Assembly (NCBI GenBank): GCA_944385265.1
Contig: CALWWO010000155.1
Location: 1-15,816, forward strand
Origin: an uncultured Oscillospiraceae bacterium
Lineage (GTDB): Bacteria; Bacillota_A; Clostridia; Oscillospirales; Oscillospiraceae
Length of the DNA: 15,816 nucleotides
Direction: 5' to 3'
Each line of letters starts with the position of its first letter. Position 1 is the first letter of the stretch. Below the pieces are notes generated by a model, which worked only from the letters and a program-made list of their open reading frames with translations, ran no database searches and was not told the DNA's origin. This document shows, one piece after another, positions 7,784 through 15,485 of this stretch. Both the position numbers and the translations under genes were made by a program.

Positions 7784-8929
7784 TCACAGATTGTTTTCAA
7801 CGATCGCTTCCGATATTTTCCGCATTATACCCGGTATATCGATATTTTGCGGACATTGGTTGGCGCATATCCCACAGTCAAGGCATTCTGTCGGTTTGTG
7901 CCCCGGCAAGTTTGCGATTATCCTGAAGTTGTTTATCCTTGTAAATTCGTCAAGCGCTATCGTCGTATTATTATACCGCTGCATTATTGTGGGAATATCA
8001 AAATCCATCGGGCAGTCGCTGCAATATCTGCACCCCGTACATGGAACGGTGAATTTTGTCTTGAAGTTATTTGACGCTTTCTCAAGCGCTTCCTGTTCTC
8101 TTTCAGATAAGGGATCATATTCCGAGAATGTTTCGATATTCTCCTTCAGCTGTTCCATGTTGCTCATCCCGCTTAGTATGGTTTGCAGATTAGTAAGCGG
8201 CATCAGATAACGGAACGCCCATGACGCAATGCTCCTGTCCGGATTTTCTGCTTTTAGTATCGCGTTTGATTCCTCATCTAGGGAAGCGAGTCGTCCCCCG
8301 CGGCATGGCTCCATCACGACGACCGGTATACCGAGTTCCTCCAATATCTTATACTGCTCGCCTGCTTTCTGTTTTTCCCAGTCGTAATAATTCAGCTGTA
8401 TCTGCGCGATATCCCATTTTCGCATGGAAGCGAACTCTCTCAGCGTCTCGCATGAGGCGTGGGCTGAAAAGCCCAGATATTTTATTTTGCCCTGTCTCTG
8501 CATCTCTTCCAGAAACGGAATCACGTTGAATTCAGGGTCTGTGAATATTTTCGCCGATGTCTCGTTCACGCCGTGGCAAAGATAAAAGTCGAAATAATCG
8601 ACCCCGCAGCGCTCAAGCTGCTCTGCAAATATACGCTCTGCGTCCCCTTTTTCCTTTATGCGAAAACTCGGCATTTTCGTAACGAGATTATATGTATCGC
8701 GCGGATATTTACTGAGCGCCTGTCCTATAAAATGTTCTGAATCGCCGCCATGATAAATATACGCTGTGTCATAGTAGTTTACGCCGTTTTTATACGCGTA
8801 ATCTATCATCTCTTCCGCCTTCTCATAGTCGATTTCGGCATCGTTGCCGTTTTTAACAGGCAGCCTCATGCACCCCATGCCTAAAAGCGATGTTTTAAAC
8901 CCCTTGTCCTTATATTCCCGATAGATCAT
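7784..8929 (-). CDS. Aldo/keto reductase with C-terminal 4Fe-4S dicluster domain
   Basis: A 381-residue two-domain oxidoreductase. Residues 1 to about 280 form an aldo/keto reductase barrel with the tetrad D54, Y59, K85 and H119. The C-terminal part has two cysteine clusters: C297-x2-C-x2-C-x2-C306-P and C349-x2-C-x2-C-x3-C359-P, predicted to bind two 4Fe-4S clusters. Such fusions are common in anaerobic Firmicutes; substrates are largely unknown, and the clusters suggest electron exchange with ferredoxin-like partners. The ATG at 8927-8929 follows AAAGGAG. It leads a four-gene operon. Confidence 0.93.
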   Translation of the reverse strand: MIYREYKDKGFKTSLLGMGCMRLPVKNGNDAEIDYEKAEEMIDYAYKNGVNYYDTAYIYHGGDSEHFIGQALSKYPRDTYNLVTKMPSFRIKEKGDAERIFAEQLERCGVDYFDFYLCHGVNETSAKIFTDPEFNVIPFLEEMQRQGKIKYLGFSAHASCETLREFASMRKWDIAQIQLNYYDWEKQKAGEQYKILEELGIPVVVMEPCRGGRLASLDEESNAILKAENPDRSIASWAFRYLMPLTNLQTILSGMSNMEQLKENIETFSEYDPLSEREQEALEKASNNFKTKFTVPCTGCRYCSDCPMDFDIPTIMQRYNNTTIALDEFTRINNFRIIANLPGHKPTECLDCGICANQCPQNIDIPGIMRKISEAIVENNL

Positions 8930-8963
8930 TTTAACGCTCCTTTCATTTTTACGTTTTTTATAC

Positions 8964-8993
8964 AGTATATCACGTAAGTAAAGCTCAGCACAA
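8964..8993 (-). promoter_or_regulatory. Candidate promoter for the aldo/keto reductase operon
   Basis: On the minus strand, TTGTGC (plus-strand 8988-8993) and TATACT (8964-8969) are 18 bases apart. The -35 is weak (3 of 6). It abuts the foot of the upstream terminator hairpin. Predicted leader is about 27 bases. Confidence 0.4.
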
Positions 8994-9026
8994 TAAAACA
9001 CGCTGATTTTCATCAGCGTGTTTTAT
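8993..9026 (-). terminator. Rho-independent terminator of the envelope operon
   Basis: Perfect 15-bp stem (8993-9007 with 9012-9026) and, read on the minus strand, a GAAA tetraloop. The 3' side carries TTTTATT. It starts 4 bases after the stop codon of the 412-residue gene and closes that operon. Confidence 0.88.
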
Positions 9027-9029
9027 CTT

Positions 9030-10268
9030 TTATTCCGCTATTATCGCCTGCATATCTACGAGATACCATCCCGGCGAGGCGATATTCGAATCGTCTATAC
9101 GCACGAAAAACATCCGGCTGTTAAACACGTCCGTGCGGTATTCGCCGGTTCTCGTGAGATACATATTTTTCTCAAAATACACATCGCAGGAGAAGCAGTT
9201 GTCGTTATACTTGATATAATTTTCAACTCTTTCTCCGGTAAAGGAATTCAAGGTATGCGCGCTTACGAAGGTTATATCGACGCTGCCGGCGTAATCAGTC
9301 GCCATCTCATCGAGATATGAGCCCGGTATCAAAAATTCTCTGACCTGTGCAAGCCCGTGATTTGCTCCGCCCAAATCGTCCGTCATGAGCCTGCTCCAAG
9401 TTTTTGCAATGTCCAGAGGGGCTATATCAGCTCCTATTTCATCAGCGGTGCTATTAGCTGTAAATACCGGTTCGACTTTTATGTTCCCGTTGTTTTCTGT
9501 AAATTCGACTGTCTGACCGGCGGCATCCGTTACCGTTATTTCCGGCTCAAAAACAAGTCCCTCTATATGATACGTTACAAGCTTCGGCATATCAACATAT
9601 TCAGCCACATACTGGAACTGCTCTATCTCGCCCGTCTCATCCGTAAGTTCTTCCTCGCCAAGCTGTATCCCGTTTACAAACACAGAATACATGCTTGGGA
9701 CTGAGATAGTATACTCAAACGCGCCGCCTTGTATAGTCGTCCCGTCTTCACCCTCAGAACGCAGCGCAATACTTTGTATCTCCCAGTCGGATATAGTCAT
9801 GATGCCAAGACGCGTCGACGGGTTTGTCGATTTTAGCGTAACCGTCATAAACATTTCACCGTTGGAATACAGGTCATATGCCGGCGCGCTTGTATCATAG
9901 CTCTGCGCATTTGCGGCATATGTTATCTCCGTGCCTGTTATCAGCGACGAAAACTGCTGTTTGAACGCCTCTACATCGTCAAATTTACTCAATGTTACAG
10001 TTGAAAAATATTTATCCTCAAACGTCGCGGCTATTTCGCCGCCGCTAGACAGATCCGCGACTAGGTTTTGCATATATACATCCGGCTGTGAGTTTTCATA
10101 TGCGATAAGACTGCTGCGGACATACAGCACAGCCGCGATACAAAGTACTACAAGTACTGCAAGATATCCTAAAAAAGCTTTGCGGAACAAATATGACTTT
10201 TTCTTTTTGCGTCTTCTGCTGTGACTGTACGGGCTCTGCGCTCTGTTCATGTTGTTTTCATATGCCAT
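9030..10268 (-). CDS. Membrane-anchored extracytoplasmic protein of unknown function (412 residues)
   Basis: I do not recognise a specific family. A basic cytoplasmic N-terminus (SRRRKKKKS at about 17-25) precedes one membrane helix (about 31-50); the remaining 360 residues are acidic, Ser/Thr-rich and predicted outside the cell. The last 130 residues (from IAKTWSRLMTDDLGG) suggest an NTF2-like fold by their pattern of alternating strands and aromatic residues, but this is a guess. The ATG at 10266-10268 lies 7 bases after the preceding gene's stop, and its GAGGGGTGA ribosome site contains that stop, so the two are translationally coupled. It is the last gene of the envelope operon, so a role with the glycosidase is likely. 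Confidence 0.82.
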   Translation of the reverse strand: MAYENNMNRAQSPYSHSRRRKKKKSYLFRKAFLGYLAVLVVLCIAAVLYVRSSLIAYENSQPDVYMQNLVADLSSGGEIAATFEDKYFSTVTLSKFDDVEAFKQQFSSLITGTEITYAANAQSYDTSAPAYDLYSNGEMFMTVTLKSTNPSTRLGIMTISDWEIQSIALRSEGEDGTTIQGGAFEYTISVPSMYSVFVNGIQLGEEELTDETGEIEQFQYVAEYVDMPKLVTYHIEGLVFEPEITVTDAAGQTVEFTENNGNIKVEPVFTANSTADEIGADIAPLDIAKTWSRLMTDDLGGANHGLAQVREFLIPGSYLDEMATDYAGSVDITFVSAHTLNSFTGERVENYIKYNDNCFSCDVYFEKNMYLTRTGEYRTDVFNSRMFFVRIDDSNIASPGWYLVDMQAIIAE

Positions 10269-10275
10269 AACGCGC

Positions 10276-11442
10276 TCACCCCTCTACCACGAACGCTGTT
10301 GGCAGACGCCATGAAGAGTTTGCGTAGTACAGCGTTACACTGGTCATTTCATATTCGTTTCCGTAGTACATGCAAGACGAGCTTCCGCCGTCAAGATTTG
10401 CTGCGTTTACGGCGCCATACTCAAGCATGATGTTTATAAGATCGGCAGCTGTAGCTCCCAAATGACCGGCTGAGCCGCGACCGTCGGTCACGAGCAGCAT
10501 AACAGCGCCGTCGGCTCGCTGACCGATAGCCGTTCTCGGATTCGCGCCGCTGCCCTGCCCGCTCAGTTCTCTGGCTACGCCGTTTATTACAAGCGGTACG
10601 AAATGATTGTTTGCGTCGCTCGTCTCATCCTGAAACGCGACCGCATCGCGTATATTCTTCTCTGCCACGAGCGCCTCTACCTCGCCGCTCGACATGCCTT
10701 CGATATCGATTATCTGAAGGATATTGCTCTCGTCAAAGCCGATAAGATAAAGCCCAGCCCAGCCTTCCGGCGAATTGTACTGTATCTGCCCTTCAGATAC
10801 GACGACGCCAAGCGGTGAGCCGCCTTTATTGCTTGAAGAGACATACAGTCCGCCATTTACTCCGCCGATCGCTCCGCTTGAGGTAACAAGCTCGCTCAAT
10901 TCCTCTCCGTACTCACCCCACGGGTACGTTGTGGCAACTTTGACTTTAGACGGATCTTTTATTATCATGAGCTTTGCGTAGAATGTACGCCCCGATATCT
11001 CGATGATCTCCACTCCGTTTTCGTCGAAATTGTCGTTATATACGTTCTCAGTAGACGTATCTCCCGTATTTTCATCGTCCGGATCGTCGATAGATATGAG
11101 CCCCGTATCGATATTTGTATCGATATTTCCCATGGAGGTCTTATTTACGATCTCATTGATCTCCTCCGTCGACAAAAACATCGAGGCGAGGAACTTCAAA
11201 TTGCCTGACTCCAAAACAGTCGTTACAAAAAGCTCGCGCGCAGACTGTGACGGACCGTTGCATATCATATTGAGGCTGAGCAGCAACGTCAGTGCGACAG
11301 AAAATACCGTTACGATAAGCACCAGCATTATCCTGCCTATCACTTTTCCGATGCTCAAGCCTTTCTTCCTGCGCTTTTTGGATGAGCGCCTACCGCCTGA
11401 ATTTCTTGTTCCTCGATATCCGGCGTTTGTTTCGTAATCCAA
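10276..11442 (-). CDS. Membrane-anchored phosphodiester glycosidase (NAGPA domain) family protein
   Basis: A 388-residue protein: basic N-terminus (KKRRKKG at 22-28), one membrane helix at about 35-58, a Gly/Asp/Asn-rich linker around 104-140, then the NAGPA-type domain. Domain motifs visible are GGVNGGLY (193-200), NPRTAIGQ (301-308), LVTDGR (317-322) and NLDGGSSS (349-356). The family includes the mammalian enzyme that uncovers mannose-6-phosphate by removing GlcNAc from a phosphodiester; bacterial members act on sugar-phosphate bonds or periplasmic glycans, mostly uncharacterised. Start is TTG at 11440-11442 after AAAGGAG. It follows the glycosyltransferase gene by 26 bases. Confidence 0.9.
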   Translation of the reverse strand: MDYETNAGYRGTRNSGGRRSSKKRRKKGLSIGKVIGRIMLVLIVTVFSVALTLLLSLNMICNGPSQSARELFVTTVLESGNLKFLASMFLSTEEINEIVNKTSMGNIDTNIDTGLISIDDPDDENTGDTSTENVYNDNFDENGVEIIEISGRTFYAKLMIIKDPSKVKVATTYPWGEYGEELSELVTSSGAIGGVNGGLYVSSSNKGGSPLGVVVSEGQIQYNSPEGWAGLYLIGFDESNILQIIDIEGMSSGEVEALVAEKNIRDAVAFQDETSDANNHFVPLVINGVARELSGQGSGANPRTAIGQRADGAVMLLVTDGRGSAGHLGATAADLINIMLEYGAVNAANLDGGSSSCMYYGNEYEMTSVTLYYANSSWRLPTAFVVEG

Positions 11443-11468
11443 AGTCCACTCTCCTTTCCCGGTGCCGA

Positions 11469-12476
11469 TCAGTCTTTAAACACCCACCGGCGCTGAATTT
11501 GAAAGCTTATTATAAATAACAGTACATCTACAGGTATTTTCAAAAATATCTCGCCTACGGTAGCCGATTCGAACGCCGTGCTGAGTAAATATAGCAGCCC
11601 GTACGACGCGGCAAGCTGCGCTATGCACAGCGAATAATACCGGATAAGCGTGTTTTTTACAGAGCTCTTGCTTTTAAACACAGCCTTTTTATTAACAGCG
11701 AAGTTAACGAGCGAGGACGCGATCCTCGCGCACACTACAGCGATGAGCAGGCGTATCTGCCTTTCCTGCTCCCCCTCTATCAGAAGAAGGATACCGCTGT
11801 AAACAAGAAAATCTACTATTGCAGAGAGAAACGAGCTCAGCATATATTTAAAAATCACTTTATATATCATAAACGAGTCCCTGAACGGCTTGAAATGGCT
11901 CGTCTCATTTTCATTTATGTACACTGTGTCGATCGTCACCTCTGTAAATTTGATATTTTTCTTTTGCATCACAAGAAGCATCTCTGTCTCATATTCAAAT
12001 CGCTCTCCCTTGATTTCCATCATCGTTTGCAGATACTGTACAGGAATAGCGCGCAGACCCGTTTGCGTATCGGTTATCTTTATACCGCAAGCAATACGGA
12101 ATACAGAGCGCGTTATCATATTGCCCGCGCGGCTCGTCCAAGGTACATGCTCAAGTGAAAAGTCACGGACTCCGAGGATGACCTGATCCTTCAATTCCAC
12201 CATCCTTTTTGCGCAAGCCATTATATCTTTTGCCGTATGCTGATTATCGCCGTCGGTCGTGACAACGCCGTCGATATCAGGTCTGTTTTTTATACAGTAG
12301 TCAAACGCCGTTTTAAGACCGCGTCCCTTGCCTCTGTTCACCTCATGCGTAAGGATTGTTACACACGACAATTCGGCAGCTTCTTTAAATGGTCCCATAT
12401 GGGCAGCGTCGCTTCCATCGTTTACAACTATTATATCGTCAAAGCCGATTTTTACAAGCCCGTTTATTACCTGCAT
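11469..12476 (-). CDS. GT2-family glycosyltransferase with C-terminal GtrA-like membrane domain (start unclear)
   Basis: From the first ATG the protein has 335 residues. Residues 1 to about 205 are a dolichyl-phosphate-mannose-synthase-like GT2 domain: VVNDGS (17-22), the metal-binding DGDNQH (75-80), TDTQTGLRA (135-143) and GERFEYETEML (157-167). The rest has four hydrophobic segments (about 209-233, 242-262, 281-300, 314-326), a GtrA-like flippase or anchor domain. It likely loads a sugar onto a polyprenyl phosphate. The usual first GT2 strand, VPVIIPSLNPDEKL, is encoded in frame at 12518-12477 before this ATG, with no ATG, GTG or TTG ahead of it; the frame opens at 12539. A GAGGAG site lies at 12535-12540. 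The true start is therefore upstream and non-canonical, lost, or reached by frameshift. Confidence 0.85.
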   Translation of the reverse strand: MQVINGLVKIGFDDIIVVNDGSDAAHMGPFKEAAELSCVTILTHEVNRGKGRGLKTAFDYCIKNRPDIDGVVTTDGDNQHTAKDIMACAKRMVELKDQVILGVRDFSLEHVPWTSRAGNMITRSVFRIACGIKITDTQTGLRAIPVQYLQTMMEIKGERFEYETEMLLVMQKKNIKFTEVTIDTVYINENETSHFKPFRDSFMIYKVIFKYMLSSFLSAIVDFLVYSGILLLIEGEQERQIRLLIAVVCARIASSLVNFAVNKKAVFKSKSSVKNTLIRYYSLCIAQLAASYGLLYLLSTAFESATVGEIFLKIPVDVLLFIISFQIQRRWVFKD

Positions 12477-12508
12477 CAGCTTTTCATCAGGATTTAGAGA
12501 CGGAATTA

Positions 12509-14050
12509 TTACAGGTACTTTCGTTTTCTGTGTTCTCCTCTATATTTTTTCAAGCGTCTTCTTCTGCGGCGCCTTGCCCTTCTTCTCGAGTTTGCGCTCC
12601 CTGCCGCAAACACTGCTATTATCAAGACTACCGCGCATATAGCGACAACAGTCCACATACCGATACCGCTCTGCTCATCTTCGCCGCCCTGTCCGGCAGC
12701 ATTTTGCGCGTTCTGCTCCGCCTGACTCTGCTGCGCGCTCTCCGCCGCCTCCTGAGACAGCCGCTCCGCCTCTTCCTGGGCAAGGCGTTCTGCCTCCTCT
12801 TGCGCGATTATCTCTGCCCATGGCGTGATATTTTCGAGCATATCGTTTTTTAAGACGTCCTCGCCGACGGTGGTCCTATACAGACCGAACCGGCACGGGC
12901 TATATGTGGCGATATCGGTCGCCTTATCCTGACTTACCCAATCGGTGAACCACGTCCACTGCTGTGAAAGATGGCATGCATAACCGAGCTTTGACATCTC
13001 GAACGGGGTCTTTCCTCCCATACTTTCATACGGCGTATCGTAATCCATAACGATCTGATTTTCGTCGTATAGATGGATATATGTTTTTTTAACATCCCAC
13101 ACGCCGTATGTCTCAACCGAATCGGCATCGTACGTCTCGTCATTAGAAAGCTCGACTGCCTGCATCAGCGCATCCGTATTCAAAATATGTGCGCCGTGCC
13201 TATATTCGCCGTTTATATCATGCCCGACAATGACCTGCGGCTTGAAGCGGCGAATCATCTCTACCTCAAACTGTATCCAGTCGTCCTCATTATACACGCT
13301 TCTGGCACGCTCTAAAACAGTCTGTGTGCTCTCACTTGTAGAGCCGAGCGATCTCGCATCGTCAGGGAACTCAGATATTATAGGATAATTTCTGATCCCC
13401 ACGGTCCACAGTCCGTTCAACTGCTCATGCGGGCGCGTCGTCGTATCCCAGTGGTTTGTCATATATACGACCTGCACATACGCCTCGCGCTCTATCGCAT
13501 AGTACGGTAAAAGACCGGCGAAGAACAACTGCTCATCGTCCGAGTGCGTAGAAAATAAAACTATGTCCGCACGGTCGTACGGCTCCTCCCAGACCTGTAC
13601 CCAGTCCGGCAGCTCATCGCCTTCAGAAAATGCGTATATATCAGTTATCTGTGCGCCGTCCTGCGGTATATTGACAGTTATCTCTGTTGTCGGAGAGTCA
13701 AGTTCGATATATTCATGCAAAAACCCGTTTTCGCCTGCCGCATGCTCCGAGCCGTCTATTGTATAAGACCATTCACCCGGAATTTTGTTCCACATGATAT
13801 ACAGGCCACCCATTGGAGTACCGCATGAAATGTTCACAGTGCTGCCGCCGACGACGGATACAAACGTCTCTATGCTGTCGTCAGTTACATTTTCAACGCT
13901 CTGTCCGCCTGAAAACGTAATTTGCAGGCTGTCTGTAAGCTCCTCCGCCGGTGCGCCATTTTCAGCAAATACTGCAATGCCGCAGAAAACGGAAATCACA
14001 AGGCACAATACCGCAGATATGACCGCGAATTTTACCTTTTTCGAAATCAT
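12509..14050 (-). CDS. Secreted, membrane-anchored PIG-L/LmbE-like deacetylase
   Basis: A 513-residue protein. Signal peptide at 1-29 (AVFA, then ENG); a beta-rich region of about 30-150, possibly carbohydrate-binding; PIG-L-like domain from about 160, with zinc/catalytic motif HSDDE (H169, D171, D172) where HPDDE is usual, and second motif RHGAHILNTDA (H285, H288). Then comes an Ala/Glu/Gln-rich stalk (415-452) with a doubled AQEEAERL, a membrane helix (464-484) and a very basic tail with seven Arg in a row. The family removes N-acetyl groups from GlcNAc-type sugars; here the domain faces outside. The ATG at 14048-14050 follows GGAG. The stop overlaps the beginning of the glycosyltransferase reading frame. 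Confidence 0.88.
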   Translation of the reverse strand: MISKKVKFAVISAVLCLVISVFCGIAVFAENGAPAEELTDSLQITFSGGQSVENVTDDSIETFVSVVGGSTVNISCGTPMGGLYIMWNKIPGEWSYTIDGSEHAAGENGFLHEYIELDSPTTEITVNIPQDGAQITDIYAFSEGDELPDWVQVWEEPYDRADIVLFSTHSDDEQLFFAGLLPYYAIEREAYVQVVYMTNHWDTTTRPHEQLNGLWTVGIRNYPIISEFPDDARSLGSTSESTQTVLERARSVYNEDDWIQFEVEMIRRFKPQVIVGHDINGEYRHGAHILNTDALMQAVELSNDETYDADSVETYGVWDVKKTYIHLYDENQIVMDYDTPYESMGGKTPFEMSKLGYACHLSQQWTWFTDWVSQDKATDIATYSPCRFGLYRTTVGEDVLKNDMLENITPWAEIIAQEEAERLAQEEAERLSQEAAESAQQSQAEQNAQNAAGQGGEDEQSGIGMWTVVAICAVVLIIAVFAAGSANSRRRARRRRRRRLKKYRGEHRKRKYL

Positions 14051-14088
14051 AACTACCACTCCGAAACACAAAATTGCATACATTTTGC

Positions 14089-14117
14089 ATTGTAACACAC
14101 ATTGCACGATTTGTCTT
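14089..14117 (-). promoter_or_regulatory. Promoter of the envelope operon
   Basis: Minus-strand AAGACA (plus-strand 14112-14117) and TACAAT (14089-14094) are 17 bases apart, and TGT directly before the -10 makes it an extended -10. The predicted start near 14082 gives a leader of about 31 bases. Confidence 0.6.
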
Positions 14118-14252
14118 CAAAAATAATTAAAAATGCGGAAAAGTTTAAAGCGCTCATATTTTTTGTTGAATATAACTATTGTACTTAAGATCATGTTTTG
14201 CTGCGATGTTCTATCTTCGATGAACTTTAATAAATTTTTATCTTCTATCTTC

Positions 14253-14281
14253 TTGTGCAGTTACGATTTATATGTTATATT
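14253..14281 (+). promoter_or_regulatory. Candidate promoter of the amidase gene
   Basis: TTGTGC at 14253-14258 and TATATT at 14276-14281 are 17 bases apart, with TGT before the -10 (extended -10). The predicted start near 14288 gives a leader of about 60 bases. Confidence 0.5.
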
Positions 14282-14347
14282 TTTGCGTGTACGATCAAAA
14301 TCATTTTCAGAGACATAAAATATTTATTTATACAGAGAGGAATATAA

Positions 14348-15175
14348 ATGCCACACACATCATACAATGGCTCCGCAATAAGGCGCGCAAGGCGGAGAAA
14401 AAGGCAGCGCGCCCTCCGGCTTTTTATGTCGGGAGCCCTGCTTTCGCTTATTATAATTACGGTAATGACCTTTGTTTTCGGAAAGAGCATCGGATTATTT
14501 GAGGACGAGCCCGGCTATATGTATTCACAAATATCAGATACCGGGGCGACGGCGCCGATCGATAGCAGCTCCTTAAATAGCGATACTCCCGATACTCCAC
14601 AACAATCTGGTAACGGCTTTATAATATGCGTAGACCCCGGGCACGGCTTTTCCGATCCCGGAACTAACTACGATGATGTTTTAGAGAGCGAAATCAACCT
14701 TGCCGTTTCTCTGAAGCTGCGCGACTTACTTACAAGCTATGGTTTTGAAGTGATCATGACGCGCGAAACTAACGAGCCTGCCGACGGTCCGCTGCTGAGC
14801 CTTGCTGAAAGATCATCCATCGCCAATTCAAACAGCGCTGATCTTTTTATATCTCTGCACTGCAACTCGTTTGCGGACGACGAATCCGTATCCGGTATAA
14901 GGATATACCACTACACCGACGCTCCGGAAGAAAGCATAAAGTATACGGAAACCATAGCAACCGCAGTATCGGAAGAACTTGACGCAAGTTGTCCCATTTT
15001 TGCTGAGAATTATCACGTCATCCGTGAAGTCACCATGCCGGCAGCGCTAATTGAAATGGGCTTCATAACAAATGCCGGCGATCGTGCGTTGTTTGTCGAT
15101 GAAGAATGGCAGCAAAATATGGCTTTGGGCATAGCTAACGGTATAGAAGATTTTTACAATGACTTGAATCGTTGA
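14348..15175 (+). CDS. N-acetylmuramoyl-L-alanine amidase (Amidase_3), membrane-anchored
   Basis: A peptidoglycan hydrolase of 275 residues that cleaves the bond between muramic acid and L-alanine of the stem peptide. A very basic N-terminus (RRARRRKRQR at 12-21) precedes one membrane helix (about 25-45), a Ser/Asp/Pro linker (50-88), then the catalytic domain. Zinc ligands are H99 in DPGHG, E113 in ESEINLAV and H171 in SLHCNS; the catalytic glutamate is E236 in LIEMGFITN. All key residues are present. The ATG at 14348 follows AGAGAGGA. It is monocistronic, divergent from the envelope operon, and ends at a terminator. Confidence 0.94.
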   Translation: MPHTSYNGSAIRRARRRKRQRALRLFMSGALLSLIIITVMTFVFGKSIGLFEDEPGYMYSQISDTGATAPIDSSSLNSDTPDTPQQSGNGFIICVDPGHGFSDPGTNYDDVLESEINLAVSLKLRDLLTSYGFEVIMTRETNEPADGPLLSLAERSSIANSNSADLFISLHCNSFADDESVSGIRIYHYTDAPEESIKYTETIATAVSEELDASCPIFAENYHVIREVTMPAALIEMGFITNAGDRALFVDEEWQQNMALGIANGIEDFYNDLNR

Positions 15176-15198
15176 CAGCTTTAATATTATTAATTGCA

Positions 15199-15247
15199 AA
15201 AAGCACCGTTTTTTTCCCTCTCAGCAGGGCACTTAAACGGTGCTTTT
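15199..15247 (+). terminator. Rho-independent terminator after the amidase gene
   Basis: A 13-bp stem (15199-15211 with 15235-15247; core AGCACCG/CGGTGCT) encloses a 23-base loop that can form a small CCCT/AGGG inner stem. Four T, a G and three more T follow. The loop is longer than usual. Confidence 0.75.
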
Positions 15248-15277
15248 GTTTATGCTTGCAAAGTTCATTAGATTCAA

Positions 15278-15302
15278 TTTCAATAGATATTCTCTATCGA
15301 AA
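15278..15302. repeat. Palindromic motif, copy 1
   Basis: TTTCAATAGA, 5 bases, TCTATCGAAA. The half-sites are inverted repeats with one mismatch; the symmetry extends outward to AATTTC/GAAATT. The same design recurs at 15385-15409. Operator-like; its regulator is unknown. Confidence 0.6.
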
Positions 15303-15384
15303 TTATTGTAAAATTTTATTACTAAGCTTGTATATACCCACTATATTCTTAATTTTGTAGATAATACAGCGATTTTTTAAATCA

Positions 15385-15409
15385 TTTCAATAGGTTGTAT
15401 CTATTGATC
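15385..15409. repeat. Palindromic motif, copy 2
   Basis: TTTCAATAGG, 5 bases, TCTATTGATC. The core TCAATAG/CTATTGA is a perfect 7-bp inverted repeat. Centre-to-centre distance to copy 1 is 107 bases, close to ten helical turns. It lies about 124 bases upstream of the predicted start of the next gene. Confidence 0.6.
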
Positions 15410-15485
15410 GCGAAAAATTGAAAGCTCGATAAATGATAAAATATTCATAAAAATGCGATTTTTGACCGGATAACTCAAAAAATAG

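Larger units (their letters stand above)
14051..14347. other. AT-rich divergent intergenic region
   Basis: 297 bases separate the deacetylase and amidase genes. Apart from the two divergent promoters (14089-14117 and 14253-14281) and the amidase ribosome site, the middle part (about 14118-14252) shows no convincing gene, RNA or strong inverted repeat. Confidence 0.6.

Noticed and set aside
7526..8210. Two long plus-strand frames antisense to the P-loop and aldo/keto reductase genes
   Set aside because: No domains or ribosome sites; both are opposite well-supported genes.
12389..12853. 154-codon plus-strand frame across the deacetylase-glycosyltransferase junction
   Set aside because: Its Arg/Leu-rich sequence comes from reading the Ala/Glu/Gln stalk and Arg tail codons backwards; no start signal.
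14060..14112. Repeated TGCA-containing words (ATTGCA, TTGCAT) near the deacetylase promoter
   Set aside because: Short, imperfect and likely due to base composition; no consistent spacing or symmetry.
14133..14318. 61-codon plus-strand frame in the gap before the amidase gene
   Set aside because: AT-rich, no good ribosome site, and it covers the predicted amidase promoter.
15172..15360. 62-codon plus-strand reading frame after the amidase gene
   Set aside because: It overlaps the amidase stop and runs straight through the terminator hairpin; no ribosome site and a low-complexity protein.
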